64,000 nucleotides of DNA from positions 22,793,701-22,857,700 of the forward strand of contig NC_133900.1 of the NCBI RefSeq assembly GCF_964199755.1. The letters are read 5' to 3'. The DNA is from Larus michahellis. Its lineage: Eukaryota; Chordata; Aves; Charadriiformes; Laridae. The notes under the pieces are model-generated. The model did not search any database, was not told where the DNA came from, and saw only the letters and a list, made by a program, of their open reading frames with translations. This document shows, in pieces, positions 34,140 through 46,566 of the stretch. The translations under genes were made by a program, and so were the position numbers. Every line of letters starts with the position of its first letter. The first letter of the stretch is position 1.

Positions 34140-34560
34140 CCAGAGGCTGCACCTAGACCATCAGTTTTAAAACCTTGCAAGACCTATCTATCCTCAAAGA
34201 ACTTGTCCAATTACTTTCTTAAATCACTTCTCCTTTTGGCCTCCACAACATCATCCTGTAATGAACGCCACTGTAATCATGCATTGTATAAAAAAAAAAA
34301 GCACTTTTGTTTGTCTTAAACCTGGTGATTTCAACAAGTGCCTCCAGGTTCCTGTGTTATGAGAGCAGTGATTCATCTGTTCTTCCCCGTTCACCTTCCT
34401 CATATCATCGATGATTTTACAGAGTTTTCTCTCACCCCCCGTCAGTCAAGTCTTTGCAAGCTGAAGAGTCCCCAGTGATTCAGCCCCTGCTCCTCCAGAA
34501 CTTGTTCACCCTTCAGCCCGTCTGCCATGTTGGCTTCACCAGTTCTGCTCCATCCTCTCC
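34140..34560 (-). mobile_element. Ancient CR1 fragment in the AFG2A intron, reverse orientation
   Basis: The plus strand carries the reverse complement of a CR1 3' coding region: GGCCTCCACAACATCATCCT, CACTTTTGTTTGTCTTAAAC, CCTGTGTTATGAGAGCAG, CACCTTCCTCATATCATCG, and GCTGAAGAGTCCC in the expected order and spacing for the ancient CR1 type abundant in turtles and crocodilians. It is heavily mutated, so it is much older than the two avian-type tails. Edges are approximate. A 10-A run (about 34291-34300) interrupts it. Confidence 0.75.
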
Positions 34561-37500
34561 TTCGGACAGTGAGTGGCCGAAGCTGTGCCGTAGGGACACC
34601 GGCACTTCCTTTCCTACTACTAATCATATTAGCATCGAGATGATTTTTCTCTGAAAATTACCCCTGCTGCCTCCTGAGCGTGTTCTCCTGAGTGACAATA
34701 TCTAACTTAGGTCACATACTTGTGATTTTGAAGCCTGGGTGATTTTCTTTTCTCTCCATTGCGTTTATCAGCATGAATAGCCTCTGCTTGCCTCTATAAA
34801 TGAACACCGTGAACCAAAATTACCTATCTGCCACTTTTAAGACAATCCTTAATTATTTTCCAATACAAACCCAAGGGATCACCATTTTTACCTTTTCAGT
34901 ATTGAAAAAAAAAAAACAAAAAAAACCAAACCACAAACCAAAAGAAGTGCAGTCTTTTGGATCTTTGTGTGTTGCAAGGAACAAGAATAACATCCTTGTC
35001 TTGTTCCAAAGGCGAAATTGCAGCTCGATATATCGCAGGACAAAACAGAAATTCTTGTCTGCATCTGAATATGGAGTGGCTTTCAGCATTGCCCGCTAAA
35101 GCAGTAATGAAGACATTAAGTGATTGTCAGAAACAACAGTGATTAAACAGCAACAGACCAGGCAGCAGGTAATTAAGCAATAAGTGCTGAGGTGTGGGGT
35201 GTTATTGCAGAGATGAATAGCGAGCCAGGTGTGGCTGAATACTACTGAATCTATGAGTACCAGAACATACCCTAGTTTGATTATTAATATCACTATAAAT
35301 GAAAGTTTAACAAACAGGATTCTCACTTTCAGTGGAATGAGAGCAAAATTACTGACCTATGCATTAGCCTGCTGTCGGCAGTTCTCTCTTAGCATGGGAA
35401 TAATTTGGAATTCATGTATTAAAAACAGATTATCATTTTTTTTAAAGGACTGATTTATCATCTGAATGAGTGCTTTAAGATCAGAAAATAAACAACTGAT
35501 TTAGAATCCTACTTCAAAGTCAAAAAAGCGACTGTATCAAGTTGTCCTGGGAGGAAAGGAGAACTCAGATTTGCTATCTGAACCACACACGCACCGATCA
35601 GTAATAAGGAAAGCCACACACAAGCTCACAGCTATGGTGCAAACAATGATGAGTTCCAAAAAGAAATGGATTTACACCTAGTCCTTCCTTCCCTCCCCAT
35701 TTCACTCCCAGCAACAATAAAATGCACAGCGCTAGTTACCGTTCCCTGAATAAACAGCGTTCAGCATAACCCATCTTTCTCCCGAAACTAATGGTTACAC
35801 TGGCTGATTCAGCTTGGCCGATTCTCCCCCATTCCGGCATTGAGCACCGACTCCTTCCAGCAGTCTGAAAGTCCTTTTCAGCTTCTTTGTATTTAAAGTG
35901 CTCTAAATAGCTTTAAAGAATCTTTCAAAAAAAAAAAAAAAAAAAGGGCAGGAAAAAAGAAATGAGCTTCTGTGTTAAAGCCTTAGGTATTTTCAAGAAA
36001 GTGGTTTTGTTAGTGCAGAGTCTGTTGGGAACACCTGTGAATGTCGGGTTTAATTGGGCTGCAGCTGGTGTCGATTGTGTGCGCAGTAACTGGCAGCCTC
36101 TGGCTGGCTGTACATTGTGTTTCATTTTCCCTTTTTCCTTCCTTTTTAACTTGCTCCTCCACCCCGCCAGTTAAAGTTGTAAGGGATTGTGTGTAAGAGG
36201 GATTAGGAGCCTGGAAACAGAATAGTACCCTGCGGTTTGTGAATAGGGCAAATTGTGGCGCTTCCTGGATGGAAACTACCTGCAAGGCTGCGCGCCCGCG
36301 CGGTGTGCGCCTGCTAGGCAGCCTCAAAGGAAGGCTGTGTATGGGTTTGGGGAGTTTGCTTTCCCGCTCTGTTAAGGAGAGAGAAAAGGTTCATACACGG
36401 CATTTTAAAAAGACATGAATAACTCCTGGGTCGGGACATCTGTTTCTCACTGGGGCAAATTCCTACCCGTGTCAGGCATCTCCTCTTGCCCCCTGCATCA
36501 GAAGCTGCTCTACGCAGAGCAATAGCCTTGTCCTCACAAACCCGGGAAAATCGTAAAGCTCTCAGGACGCAGGACCATCACCTGACTGAGGAAAGAGGTG
36601 GGCATGGCCGCCTTTCCAAAGCGAGAAGAGAAAACAAAACCAGGAGGAGATGCACCATAGGCAGAGAGGCTATAAGGGAGCAGCAGGGAAAGGTTGCTGC
36701 CCGTATTCTAAAATCGACATCAATTCAACTTTCCGCACAGTGCAGTGCTGGGCAGAGATGGTAAATACCTCGAGGATTTTGCCACCCCCTCAAAGTGTGG
36801 GATGCTACGGCCCCTCTTTTCCCCCTTCTCCTTTGTGCAGGCACCACCTGCTGCCGGCTCCCACCTCTCTTGTGCTGGCTGCAGTGCTAAGCTGGCCCTT
36901 TCATTAACTGATTCAATGCACCAGACCATCAGAAAACTAATCCAGAAATTAAAAAAAAACAAACAAAAAAACCAAAAAAGCATTAGCTTGCCGCTGGGGT
37001 ATTGAGATGGGCTCACAGGGGGGATTCGACAAGCACCAGTCGGCATGGGAGGGGTGGAGAGCACCACAAGCATCTCTGCCTCCAGTAGCAGAGAGCTGCT
37101 GCATTGCCTGGTCGCGTTCTGCACTCGCTTACCCTGCGTCAGCATCCCCGTATCGCTTCTGGTGTGCACAGAGGTCTCTCTGTACCCCAGCACAACGCTG
37201 GCAGTGCCAGGGAGACGTGCCCTAGATAACACTTTTGTACAACATACTATTAAAGAGAAAAATACTATTTGAAGATGTCACAAATACCACTTTTCCTTTA
37301 AACTGGGCTAAACTGAGAGGCTCGTAACTGGTGAGAGGTGGAGTTTTTGATGTATTTCAAAAAGGCTTAAATTTAGCACTTCTCTCGTGTTTCAATTTCC
37401 CCGTTTCACATATAAAGCAGATAAAATGGGAAAATACAAGATAACACACCTTTTTTTCTGTTCTCTGAGAAGAGAAATTCTTACAGACCACTACAAATCT

Positions 37501-38418
37501 TGTTCTCTTTGGGAGGAAAAGTTTCCAACACCACGAAATAATTGATCACCCTGCAGTAAGTTTTGATCTAGTCTTTAAAAGACAAAGAATCACCCCTGTG
37601 TATATCTCTTCATTCTGCTCAGTTCTATGATCTGTAGATTTAAATGGGACGGATTATACTTTTGGGCATTTTGCAAATGGAAAATAATCTATTCTAAACA
37701 GAAAATGATAAAATATATTAGCATAATGTTCTTCATACAGTATCCATTCATTCCTCAGATTCACGTACTGTAGCTACCACTGGAGCTTTGGAGTCAATTT
37801 ACTTAATATGTGATTGTTGCTCTATAAAACTTTTCTAACTAGCTAAAGTGTGCAAGGCACTCACAGGTCACACAAGTGCCTCAGTGAGACAGAGGCTTCT
37901 TTGACCTCTAAGCGACTATGTTTTAAAATGTTATTAGTTGTCCTCAAGTTAAAGTGCGTACATCTATTATAGTTCTGTATTCATGCGCACTGCCTTGGAA
38001 CGGATGAGTTCCTACTCATGTTGCAGCCATCCTCTGCAATGAGATCCTATAATTAAATATTACCTTTTATAAAAAGACAGATTTCTTTCTTCCTTGTTTA
38101 TTAAGGAGGCATTCAATATGAGCAGCCAGTGGACAGTCTACTTTAAAATAGGTCTGCGGTGACGAAGCAGCACCTTTGCAATTCTTAAATAAAAAGGACA
38201 GGTATTACGTGTATCTCGTGTCTCTGATCCAACAGGCTGAGCAAACAATCTCTGCTATTCCTGATTTCTTTTATGAGAAGTTGATACGAAATGTAATTGA
38301 ACAAAACCAGCTCCTTTAACGATGTCTGTAAGTGACCTTAGCTCAGAACAGACCGGCCCAAACCTTCACTATTTAATCCACAGTTTGCTTATTTGTGTAA
38401 TTTTGCAGATTGATGTGC

Positions 38419-38436
38419 ACGTGATGATGCACGTGG
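38419..38436. promoter_or_regulatory. Tandem CACGTG E-boxes, 6-bp spacer
   Basis: CACGTG-ATGATG-CACGTG. Tandem E-boxes spaced by 6-7 bp are the known high-affinity arrangement for CLOCK:BMAL1. In the AFG2A intron, about 7 kb upstream of its last exon. Activity is inference. Confidence 0.4.
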
Positions 38437-39360
38437 GTGTCCACAGCTTACCTGAGGTGCTGCACAGGGACAGAAAGTGGTTGTGCCACCCGAATACATC
38501 TGGTCTGACCAGGATGATGGTTCCCACTCAGCTTTTTCTGTGGTGGCCACAGCTGCCTTGGGGGACCACAGCAGGGACCGAGTCCTCCTTCTGCCCTCTC
38601 CTCCTGGTCTCAGACAGGAGGGCTAGGCTTCAGAGTCACCTCATCTACCTGCTTTGGTCACCCTGGTGTCACACAGCCTGGCATGTTGGCCAGATGAGCC
38701 AGACAACTGGCTGGTTGCTCTTGTGGGACAATGGCACAATTAACGAGACAGCAGTGACCACAAAATGCTGCGTTTAATTGCTTTTACAGTACCAAAACCT
38801 GAGCACGGGCTGTGCCTGGGCGGCAGGCAGTATCACATGTATCAGTAGCTCTCACTATTCTATAAAGCTTAAACACGCCCAGAGAAGAGAAGGGAAAGAT
38901 GAGGTATGTAGCCAAAATTAAGCATATGTATCATAAGTATAGCACATGATGACAGCTAAACAGAATAAACCAGAGCCTTCAGTGGTACATGCTAAGTGTC
39001 ATCACACATACCTCTGCTCATCCCGACATGTTCTAACAGAGCGAAGCTTTGACTCCATCTGCAAGCCTTCTTTTTTATTCTTTCCACTCTCTTAAAAAAT
39101 ATTACTAGATGTGGTATCCTTCCACGCAATATATAAAACATGTAAATTCCAATTTAACTTTTGTAACTACAAGCCCAAAACGCAGCTATTTTCCAAAACG
39201 CACTCTGTCGATATGGCTCCCATCACTTTGGCAGAGACATGGCATAGCTGCACCTTTCACAAAGGAATTCCGTAACAAAACGAGTTTTTACATGCTGGGA
39301 CTAAATATTTTTAAACAGCACTCTCTGCCAACTTCAAGTTTCAGCTATATTTGTGCAACT

Positions 39361-39383
39361 AATAAATAAATAAATAAATAAAT
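39361..39383. repeat. (AATA)n microsatellite
   Basis: Nearly six uninterrupted AATA units. Confidence 0.95.
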
Positions 39384-39531
39384 CACACACATGTTTCTAT
39401 ACAAGATTAAGCTGCATTTCTGGTTAACCTCAGAATTATTTCTTTTTTATATAAACATTTAATGAGAAAGTTTAACTTCTTCCCTGCAATGAGGAAAAGG
39501 AAGCCAAGCCACTAGAAAAACAGTCTCTTTC

Positions 39532-39576
39532 TATATGTACGTGTGTGTGTGTGTGTGTGTGTGAGCGCGCACGCAC
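39532..39576. repeat. (GT)n tract continuing into GCGCGCACGCAC
   Basis: Alternating pyrimidine-purine for 32 bases, one phase break at 39563-39564, then 12 further alternating GC-rich bases. Good Z-DNA candidate. Confidence 0.9.
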
Positions 39577-40278
39577 TCATTTTAATTAAAAGTAATTAAC
39601 AGAATACTGTGTTCTCACTCACAGTATGCTGTTACTACAGAGGACCGGTACACAGAGCCAATGCTATTTTGCTGAACGCCGCTAGCAAGACAGATTGAAT
39701 TATGCAACTAAAAAATTCTAAACTAGAAGACTTGTAGGACATCATTAGTTGTAGCTGTCATGAGTTTCTCTCTAGAAAAGCAAAACAAAAGAAAAAAAAC
39801 CTACAAAACAGATTTGGTAGCTTCTACCTTATGCAACCCCTCATAGCGTAGATTTTAAGTAGTTGCTGCGTTTACTTGATTTCTTTTCAGATTTTGAGGC
39901 AGACAGATATGAGGTTGGGCGACACATTCAGCATATTCCCTATTTCTTGCACTGAAAAAATAATCCATGCATTTGCTTCTCAAACCAGTAATTCCTTCCT
40001 CAAGTTTAACCTGGGAGAGTAGCAGAGGCCTTAGACTCCTATCAAAACAAAGCAAATAAAAGCGATTCTGCAAAAGGAATCGGGAGAAGTGCCCTCGCTT
40101 CCCTAAAAATATTTTTTTTTTTCTTCAATAGAGCACAGCCAGCCTGGAACTGTCTTTCAATTCCTTTCAGTTCCAGCAGCATTTCTTTTACATTATATCA
40201 CCATTAAAAGATTGTTAGAGCTCTAAACTTTTGAATCCACCCAGCAAAAAGGAAAGCAAGAAAATTCTTTTTTCATGT

Positions 40279-40303
40279 TTTTTTTTCTTTTTTTTTTTTT
40301 TTC
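40279..40303. repeat. T-rich run
   Basis: T9-C-T13-like homopolymer stretch in the AFG2A intron. Confidence 0.8.
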
Positions 40304-43300
40304 TAAACTCTCCCTTTTATCCTGTTTTTGGAACTATGGCGAATATTGATTTGGATATTGCCTAGCAGGTTAATAGCAACTGTATTTGTAGTTACCTATG
40401 TATGAGATATCATAATATAATATAGTAAAAGCAAACAGACTCAGTTAAAAATAATAGCCAGGAAGTCTAGCAAAATCTTCTGGAGTCTTAGTGTTTCTAT
40501 CAATTTGGATAGAAAGCATCCAAATCCTATGATAAGAAGAGAGATGTGTACTTTCTGGGTCTCTGTATGGCTATTTACAAATGCATCACACCCTGAGTTG
40601 AGGCAGGGAGCGGAAAAAGACATTTGTCGTGTAGGGCCTTTAGATTGCAAGATGAATAATGTCCTTAATGGAAGCTCTCTTGCTTTTTCATTTGTTGGGT
40701 TCTCAGCTCCTGGAAGGTGCGAGATGTCTCCTGCGGAGTATCTAGTTCCTTGGCAGAATGCTAGAGGAATTTCGGCCTGTTTCTAAGTTTACCTCTTGGA
40801 GCTTCCCATGGCATCCAGCTGCTCATGTTTCCCAAGAAAATCCGGGAGGGGGGCTACTGCATGCCTGTATTCCAGAGAGGCAGAATATGGCCGGGAGGAC
40901 AATCAGACCTAGAAAGCAATGCTGTCAGCAACAGCTAGATGCCTTCGAGTACAGTTATTACTCCTTAAGGAGGAAGCAAAAAGACTGGTAAAAAACTTAA
41001 AGTAAGTTTCACTTGTGCAAGAAAAGAAAAGGAGTAATTATAGCAAGAAAAAAAACAAACACCTGAATGATACAAATTCTGAAAGAAGAAAAGCGGTGTA
41101 CCTACAATTACCTTGAGTTAAGGATTTATGCCAGGGATATATTTTAATGGAACAGGAAGTCAAAAAAATAGCAGTAAGTCAGACATGACAGTGTGGCCTG
41201 TGCTTCCCCACAGTCAGTCTAAACCAGAGATGCACTGGATGCTCTTTTTGATCTGGCCCCTTGATGAGCCTGCTCAAGTGCTAACCAGCAGAAACCTAAT
41301 CCAGTGACACAGAAGAGAGTAGTTTTTGCTGGTTTAGCAGCCTGAACTGGCTCACCCAGGATGCAGGCAGGGAGGCTGGCAAGGAAGGAAGGCACTGAAG
41401 GCAGGGAGGCAATGAGACTGCAGCAGAAAGCGGGTTTAAAGCGCACCGTAGCTTCGAGACACACTGAACCTACAAACAAAATGCTTTCACTTGTGCAACA
41501 TCTGCCAATTTAAAAGCCAATGCACAATGCACCTAATTAAGAAAAGTATATGTCTGGTGTCTATAGACAGACATTCACCGGTGTAGGCAGCCTTGCGAGT
41601 GGCCCTTTTGGGGGGGCAGTCTCCATGTTTCCCATAAGGATCTCGGTGTTCTGACTTGACACCCCTCGATCTACTGGTTTTAATAGCTGCATGCTTACAA
41701 AAACCCCAGTATTTTGAGTTATTTGGTCATAAAACCAATAACAATACAATTCTACTGTCAATAACAGCGTCTCTACTAACCACTTTTAGTTTCAATAAAA
41801 GCTTTGAAGGATAGATCTTGGGTGTATCCCTGTTGTGTCTACTGTATATAATCCACAGGTAAATGTGACCCACTGCTTCTGGTCCAAAATCACCCAGTCC
41901 AGTGAATCCCTGAGTGTGCACCATGAGGGATTCACAGCACTATCCCCAAGTCCCAGCTCCCTCACAAGTGGAGCAGCCTGTCACCAGTATAGCTGGTCCC
42001 CATTGCTCTGGGAATGAGCCAAAGAAGAGAATGAGGCAGCATAAGGTAAAATGCTGAAATGTAAGAACGTGTAGTCAGAGCTGTCACTTACCTTCAGTGC
42101 AAAGTTATGAGTTACCAGATTGATAAGGCATCTGCTTTTATATTGTCAACATGGAAATTTCTCATTTGAGTGCCCTTCTGCACTTGAGAAAACTGAATCC
42201 ATGTCATGTCTGAAAGTCACTTCAGTATTCTGGATAACCGGATCTGCTACTCCGTGGATAACATCTAATTTAGCAAATTCCTCCATTTTTTCGCTTTCTT
42301 ACTTGTAAACGCGTCCTTGGTCTCTTGGGTTTTCTCCCCCTCCTTCCTTGTCTAGGCAAGACAATGTAATGCAAATTTCCAGCACTATGAAGACTTAGAA
42401 AATGAGTCATTTGCATTTCTCTTCACTTAACAAAGATGTTTTCCATTCAAAATTTATCCTCAACATTTTTGCAAATGTGCATAGGAGGAAGCAGAGGAGT
42501 CTCCCTTTCCTCTAGGTTGTATGCAGCTTGCATTTTAAAACTAATAGCATTTGAACTTCTAAGAAGTTGCAGACTAGCATGGTACACAAACAATTTAAGG
42601 CCAGAAATTTGTGAAATTTATGCTTAATAGTGCCCAGCCACAAGGATTCCCCTAAAGCTCTGTGACATTTGCCGTCCTTGGCCACAGTGCTCTACATTCA
42701 ACGTTCCCCACTTCAAGCCCTTGCCTTTGTGCTTACATCAAAGCCCAGTAGCTCTGGGCCTTCTGCACAGGAGGCACAAATCCACAAGCCCCCAGGAGGT
42801 CCCTCAGGCCACCAAATCCCTGCAGAGGCACCTTCCCTTTCCCAACAGTGACAGAGGGAGGTGACAGTGATCACACTCGTTAGGTAGATGCTTAACATTT
42901 GAGGAAGGCCGTCTGTATACACTGTCGCATATGGTATTGCTGTTTTCACAGTCATTGAGTTAATGCCAGGTGTCTCCCACCTTTCCTGGCACCGGGAAGG
43001 TTTGCCAGGATAGCATCTAACACCTCAGCAGAGGCTGAGATCAAGGGAGGAGGGAATGACGCCCACAGGAGCTGCTATGGCTGTAGCACTGCAGAGGATG
43101 CCACAAGAGCGAGCTGAGAAAGCTCGACTACATCAGAACTAAGGACCACAGCTAAAAAAAAACCTCAGAAGCCACTAAGAAATGTTAGTGCAACCTGCAG
43201 TGCCCCTGAGGTGCCATGTTTGAGGGACAGTTATGGTAAGGTTTCCTGTAGGACCATGCCTCTTGCTATGCGGCTGGTTTACCTAGCAGAGCGTCAGCTC

Positions 43301-43842
43301 TGACAGACAAAAAGGATTCTATCACTAGAGAAAGGAATTGTGTCAGCTCTCTTTGTCCAAACAGCGAAGGCGCTTGTTTTAGCCAAAAGGGTGCATATGA
43401 AGTGCCTCATCTGTGTGCTGTTCACCATCGGCATCAGAAAGTGCAGGTTGTAGAGCACAGCTGTAATTCAGAGAGCCTCGCTCATGCTGTAATGTGCATC
43501 TCCTACTTCTCAAGTGGGGTAATGACTTACGAAATCAAATTCCGTAACTCTGAGAGACTTGGTAATGGGCGCAGCGTCACAGCCACGTTCCAGCACTGAA
43601 GTCTTTTTTCCCCCCCACATAACCACGTCGGGAACAGCAGCTGTCGCACCACAGAGCCCTGAAACAATGTGGGACTCTCACTCCACGTCATTAAATGCTA
43701 TTTTGCTAAATTAAAGGCTGCAAGTAAGTCATATTGTATTCATAAGCACATGTATGCCACAGGCCTTTCCCCTTCCGATATTTCCCTCAGCTGTGGATCA
43801 TTCAAAATCCCACGGAACAAATATTTCAACATTCATACTTTT

Positions 43843-43857
43843 TTGTTGTTGTTGTTG
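43843..43857. repeat. (TTG)5 microsatellite
   Basis: Five TTG units. Confidence 0.9.
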
Positions 43858-44879
43858 TAAGAGGAGGACCTTCCACCCCTCAGCGGACACAGTATTCAAA
43901 CCACACTGCCAAATATTATATGATGTCCTTTCCAGAGTTAATTTTTAATTTCCTGACTCTACTGCATGAGAAATTTTCAAATTGTCTTGGCAGTCACTTC
44001 ACGGCATGTGCAGCCCTAATTGCAGAAGTGAATGCAGAGTCAGCCCAAATGAAAACCTCCGGACTAACTGAAGAATTTCTGCAGAATTAGTTAGTTGGTT
44101 GAATTAAGTTCCAGAGAGCACTGCAGTCCAAGAAAGGATCTCAAATGTACCGCAAAGGGTGCAAACCTTTCTTTCCCCAGCCTGCTGTGCAGTAAGGGGA
44201 AGCAGGTGTCTTCGACGTGTCACTCAAAAACCCAATGATTTTCCATTTTCATTTTTTAATGCCACAATTCATAACCCACAGATGTTGTGCATGGCTATAA
44301 ATCTTGGCACCCTCTCCACTGCAAAAGAATTTCCCCTGGTATTCAATTTTCTTTGCTTTACCTTAAGTCACCCTAATCATGCTGACATCTACTATCGATG
44401 ATTATATTAGCCCTAAAAGATCCTTAAACAAATGAAAAGGACTGACTTCCACTCCTAAAGTTCTGCTTCCAATTTTCTAAAGGAAATTAAATAATGTATA
44501 AATCAAATGCTGGGCACAGGCCCAGGCAGCTGAACATCGCTTTGTCCTTTCAAAGTGAAGAGGAAGTGTCTGCTACAGAAGGGACAAGCCAAGAGAAATA
44601 AAGCTTAACCTCAGCTCCATATGAAAGTGATTTGAGATAATCGGGGGAATCTGCAAAGAGGTTAAAACAGGGAGACCACATACTAACAGGAGAACTTTAC
44701 ATGATGATCAAAAATATATCGAGAGCTGACCTTCACCTGGGGGAGCTGCACAGCCCTAGCAGGCTGTTACGCCTGAGCAGAGTACGAAGGGCAGGAGAAA
44801 GAAGAGATGAACGGGAAGTGAAAAATCTATTTATAGCTGGCATTTGTCATGTCATGGTAATCTTATCAGGGTTTTGTTG

Positions 44880-44899
44880 TTTTTTTTTTTTTTTTTTTT
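44880..44899. repeat. Poly-T run
   Basis: About 19 T in the AFG2A intron, 220 bases left of the assembly gap. Confidence 0.85.
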
Positions 44900-45120
44900 C
44901 CAGCTTGCAAGATTTATAAATAAGTACTGCCTGTCAACCTTACAGCAAGTCAGCTATGCAGTAAATGTACACGCTGCTTTCCAGTTCTCCTTTAGCTAAT
45001 ACTTAGATTATTAAGTCAGCCACTGAGGGACTTCTTAATTTATGTACTACTGATGGACTGCTGATCCTCCTCTTTAACACAGTATGTATCTAGAAGGGGA
45101 AAAAAACGTAAAAACGTCCT

Positions 45121-45320
45121 NNNNNNNNNNNNNNNNNNNNNNNNNNNNNNNNNNNNNNNNNNNNNNNNNNNNNNNNNNNNNNNNNNNNNNNNNNNNNNNN
45201 NNNNNNNNNNNNNNNNNNNNNNNNNNNNNNNNNNNNNNNNNNNNNNNNNNNNNNNNNNNNNNNNNNNNNNNNNNNNNNNNNNNNNNNNNNNNNNNNNNNN
45301 NNNNNNNNNNNNNNNNNNNN
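45121..45320. other. Assembly gap (200 N)
   Basis: Exactly 200 unresolved bases. A fixed round length usually marks a gap of unknown true size. Both sides are AFG2A intron with no obvious repeat boundary. Confidence 0.99.
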
Positions 45321-46508
45321 TTTACAAACTACCGCTCTTCGTTGTCACAGTCACCTGAATCTTCTGTTCCCAAGGTATAAACCATCTGCATTTCACATCT
45401 ATGCTTGTTAAATACCCAATAAAAAAAGCCAGGGGCTTCCACTAAGCGCTGCAATACAAGGAGAGAGCAGGCAATAAAAGTGAGCCACTAAGAATTTCTA
45501 CTTATTTTTTAAATACCGCTGTCTCCAGTAAAAGGAAAATAGGCAGAAAAGTGAAGGTCTGGTACAAGGCTACTCATCCCTGCTGGATAATTTTGGTAAG
45601 GCTGCTGGGCGGGAAACTGTGGTGGGCAGCTCAGGCAGCGTGCGGCTGGCGCTCTCAGGGAGGCTGGGAGAGGAGTAAGAAAAATGGGCTTTTCCACTGG
45701 AGCGTAGGAGACATGGCACACTGGGGACCCTGGCGGGGTAAGGCAAAAGTTGCTCCAAGCAGCAGTCAGCCTTTTGACTACCCTTTTTCTAAGGGACTGC
45801 ACATAGGATTACTGGTCTTGGCTCTGCCATAGATGTAATTTTTCACCACCTAGCAAGCTCTGCTGACCCCTGGGATTGCTTGCCTTCCTGGGATCAGTGC
45901 TCATTCACCTCCTAAACCTCATGGACCATTATTAGCTCCCTGGGATGTACTCCAGTTTGTTAGATCCTGTATAGCAATGTCCGTGCATGTGTGTTGTCTT
46001 TATACAGGTACTCATTCTTATTTAAAAAATTACCATCTGCCTACTGGAAATAACAAGACCTGCAATAATCTACAGTGACTTTGAGGCTGTTACCATCTGC
46101 CACAACCGTTTATTATTTAAGCCCATGATATTGCCTCTAATGTCTCTTCTTCTCATAACGAGGTGTGTGCTGAGGAGCAAAAGAAGCCTGACCGAAATCT
46201 GAACAGGTGTTAATATATATTTGAAATGGGCACAAACGAATGCGGCGGGGACGCAGGGCCAGTATGTGCAAGCCCAAGGGGCCCGTCTCCATCAGCTCCA
46301 GGACACCCCCTTCCCCGGAGCTGGTCTCCACGTGTTCTGCCCATGGGTGGTGGAGGGTGACAGCAGCCACTGGGGTACCTGTCATGGCAGGGACCGGTTC
46401 CAGGGACTGCCATGGGAATTACTGTAGCGGGATCTAATTCCTCGGTAACAGGCAGAATCGTGTCATAAATTAGCAATTCCCAGCTCTCATTAGGTTTATT
46501 TGTCTTTG

Positions 46509-46566
46509 GGCCAATTTATCTACTGGTGTAACTCCCCTGGGGGTTGTGCCAGCAAAGACTTTGGCC
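46509..46566. repeat. Ancient palindromic repeat (degenerate MITE-like element)
   Basis: Left arm GGCCAATTTATCTACTGGTGTAAC and right arm at 46543-46566 are imperfect inverted copies: 16 Watson-Crick and 3 G-T pairs out of 24, around a 10-base centre TCCCCTGGGG. GGGCCA...TGGTGTAACTCC is the pattern of a very old palindromic repeat scattered through amniote genomes. The element is inactive. Confidence 0.5.

Noticed and set aside
42089-42120. Strong minus-strand donor CTGAAG/GTAAGTGA in the AFG2A intron
   Set aside because: The upstream frames contain stops within about 20 codons and do not match AFG2A; probably a cryptic site.
46137-46476. Overlapping GC-rich frames near 46.2-46.4 kb
   Set aside because: I tested these as possible AFG2A exons on the minus strand; none of the conserved AAA motifs appears and there is no coherent splice-site pair.
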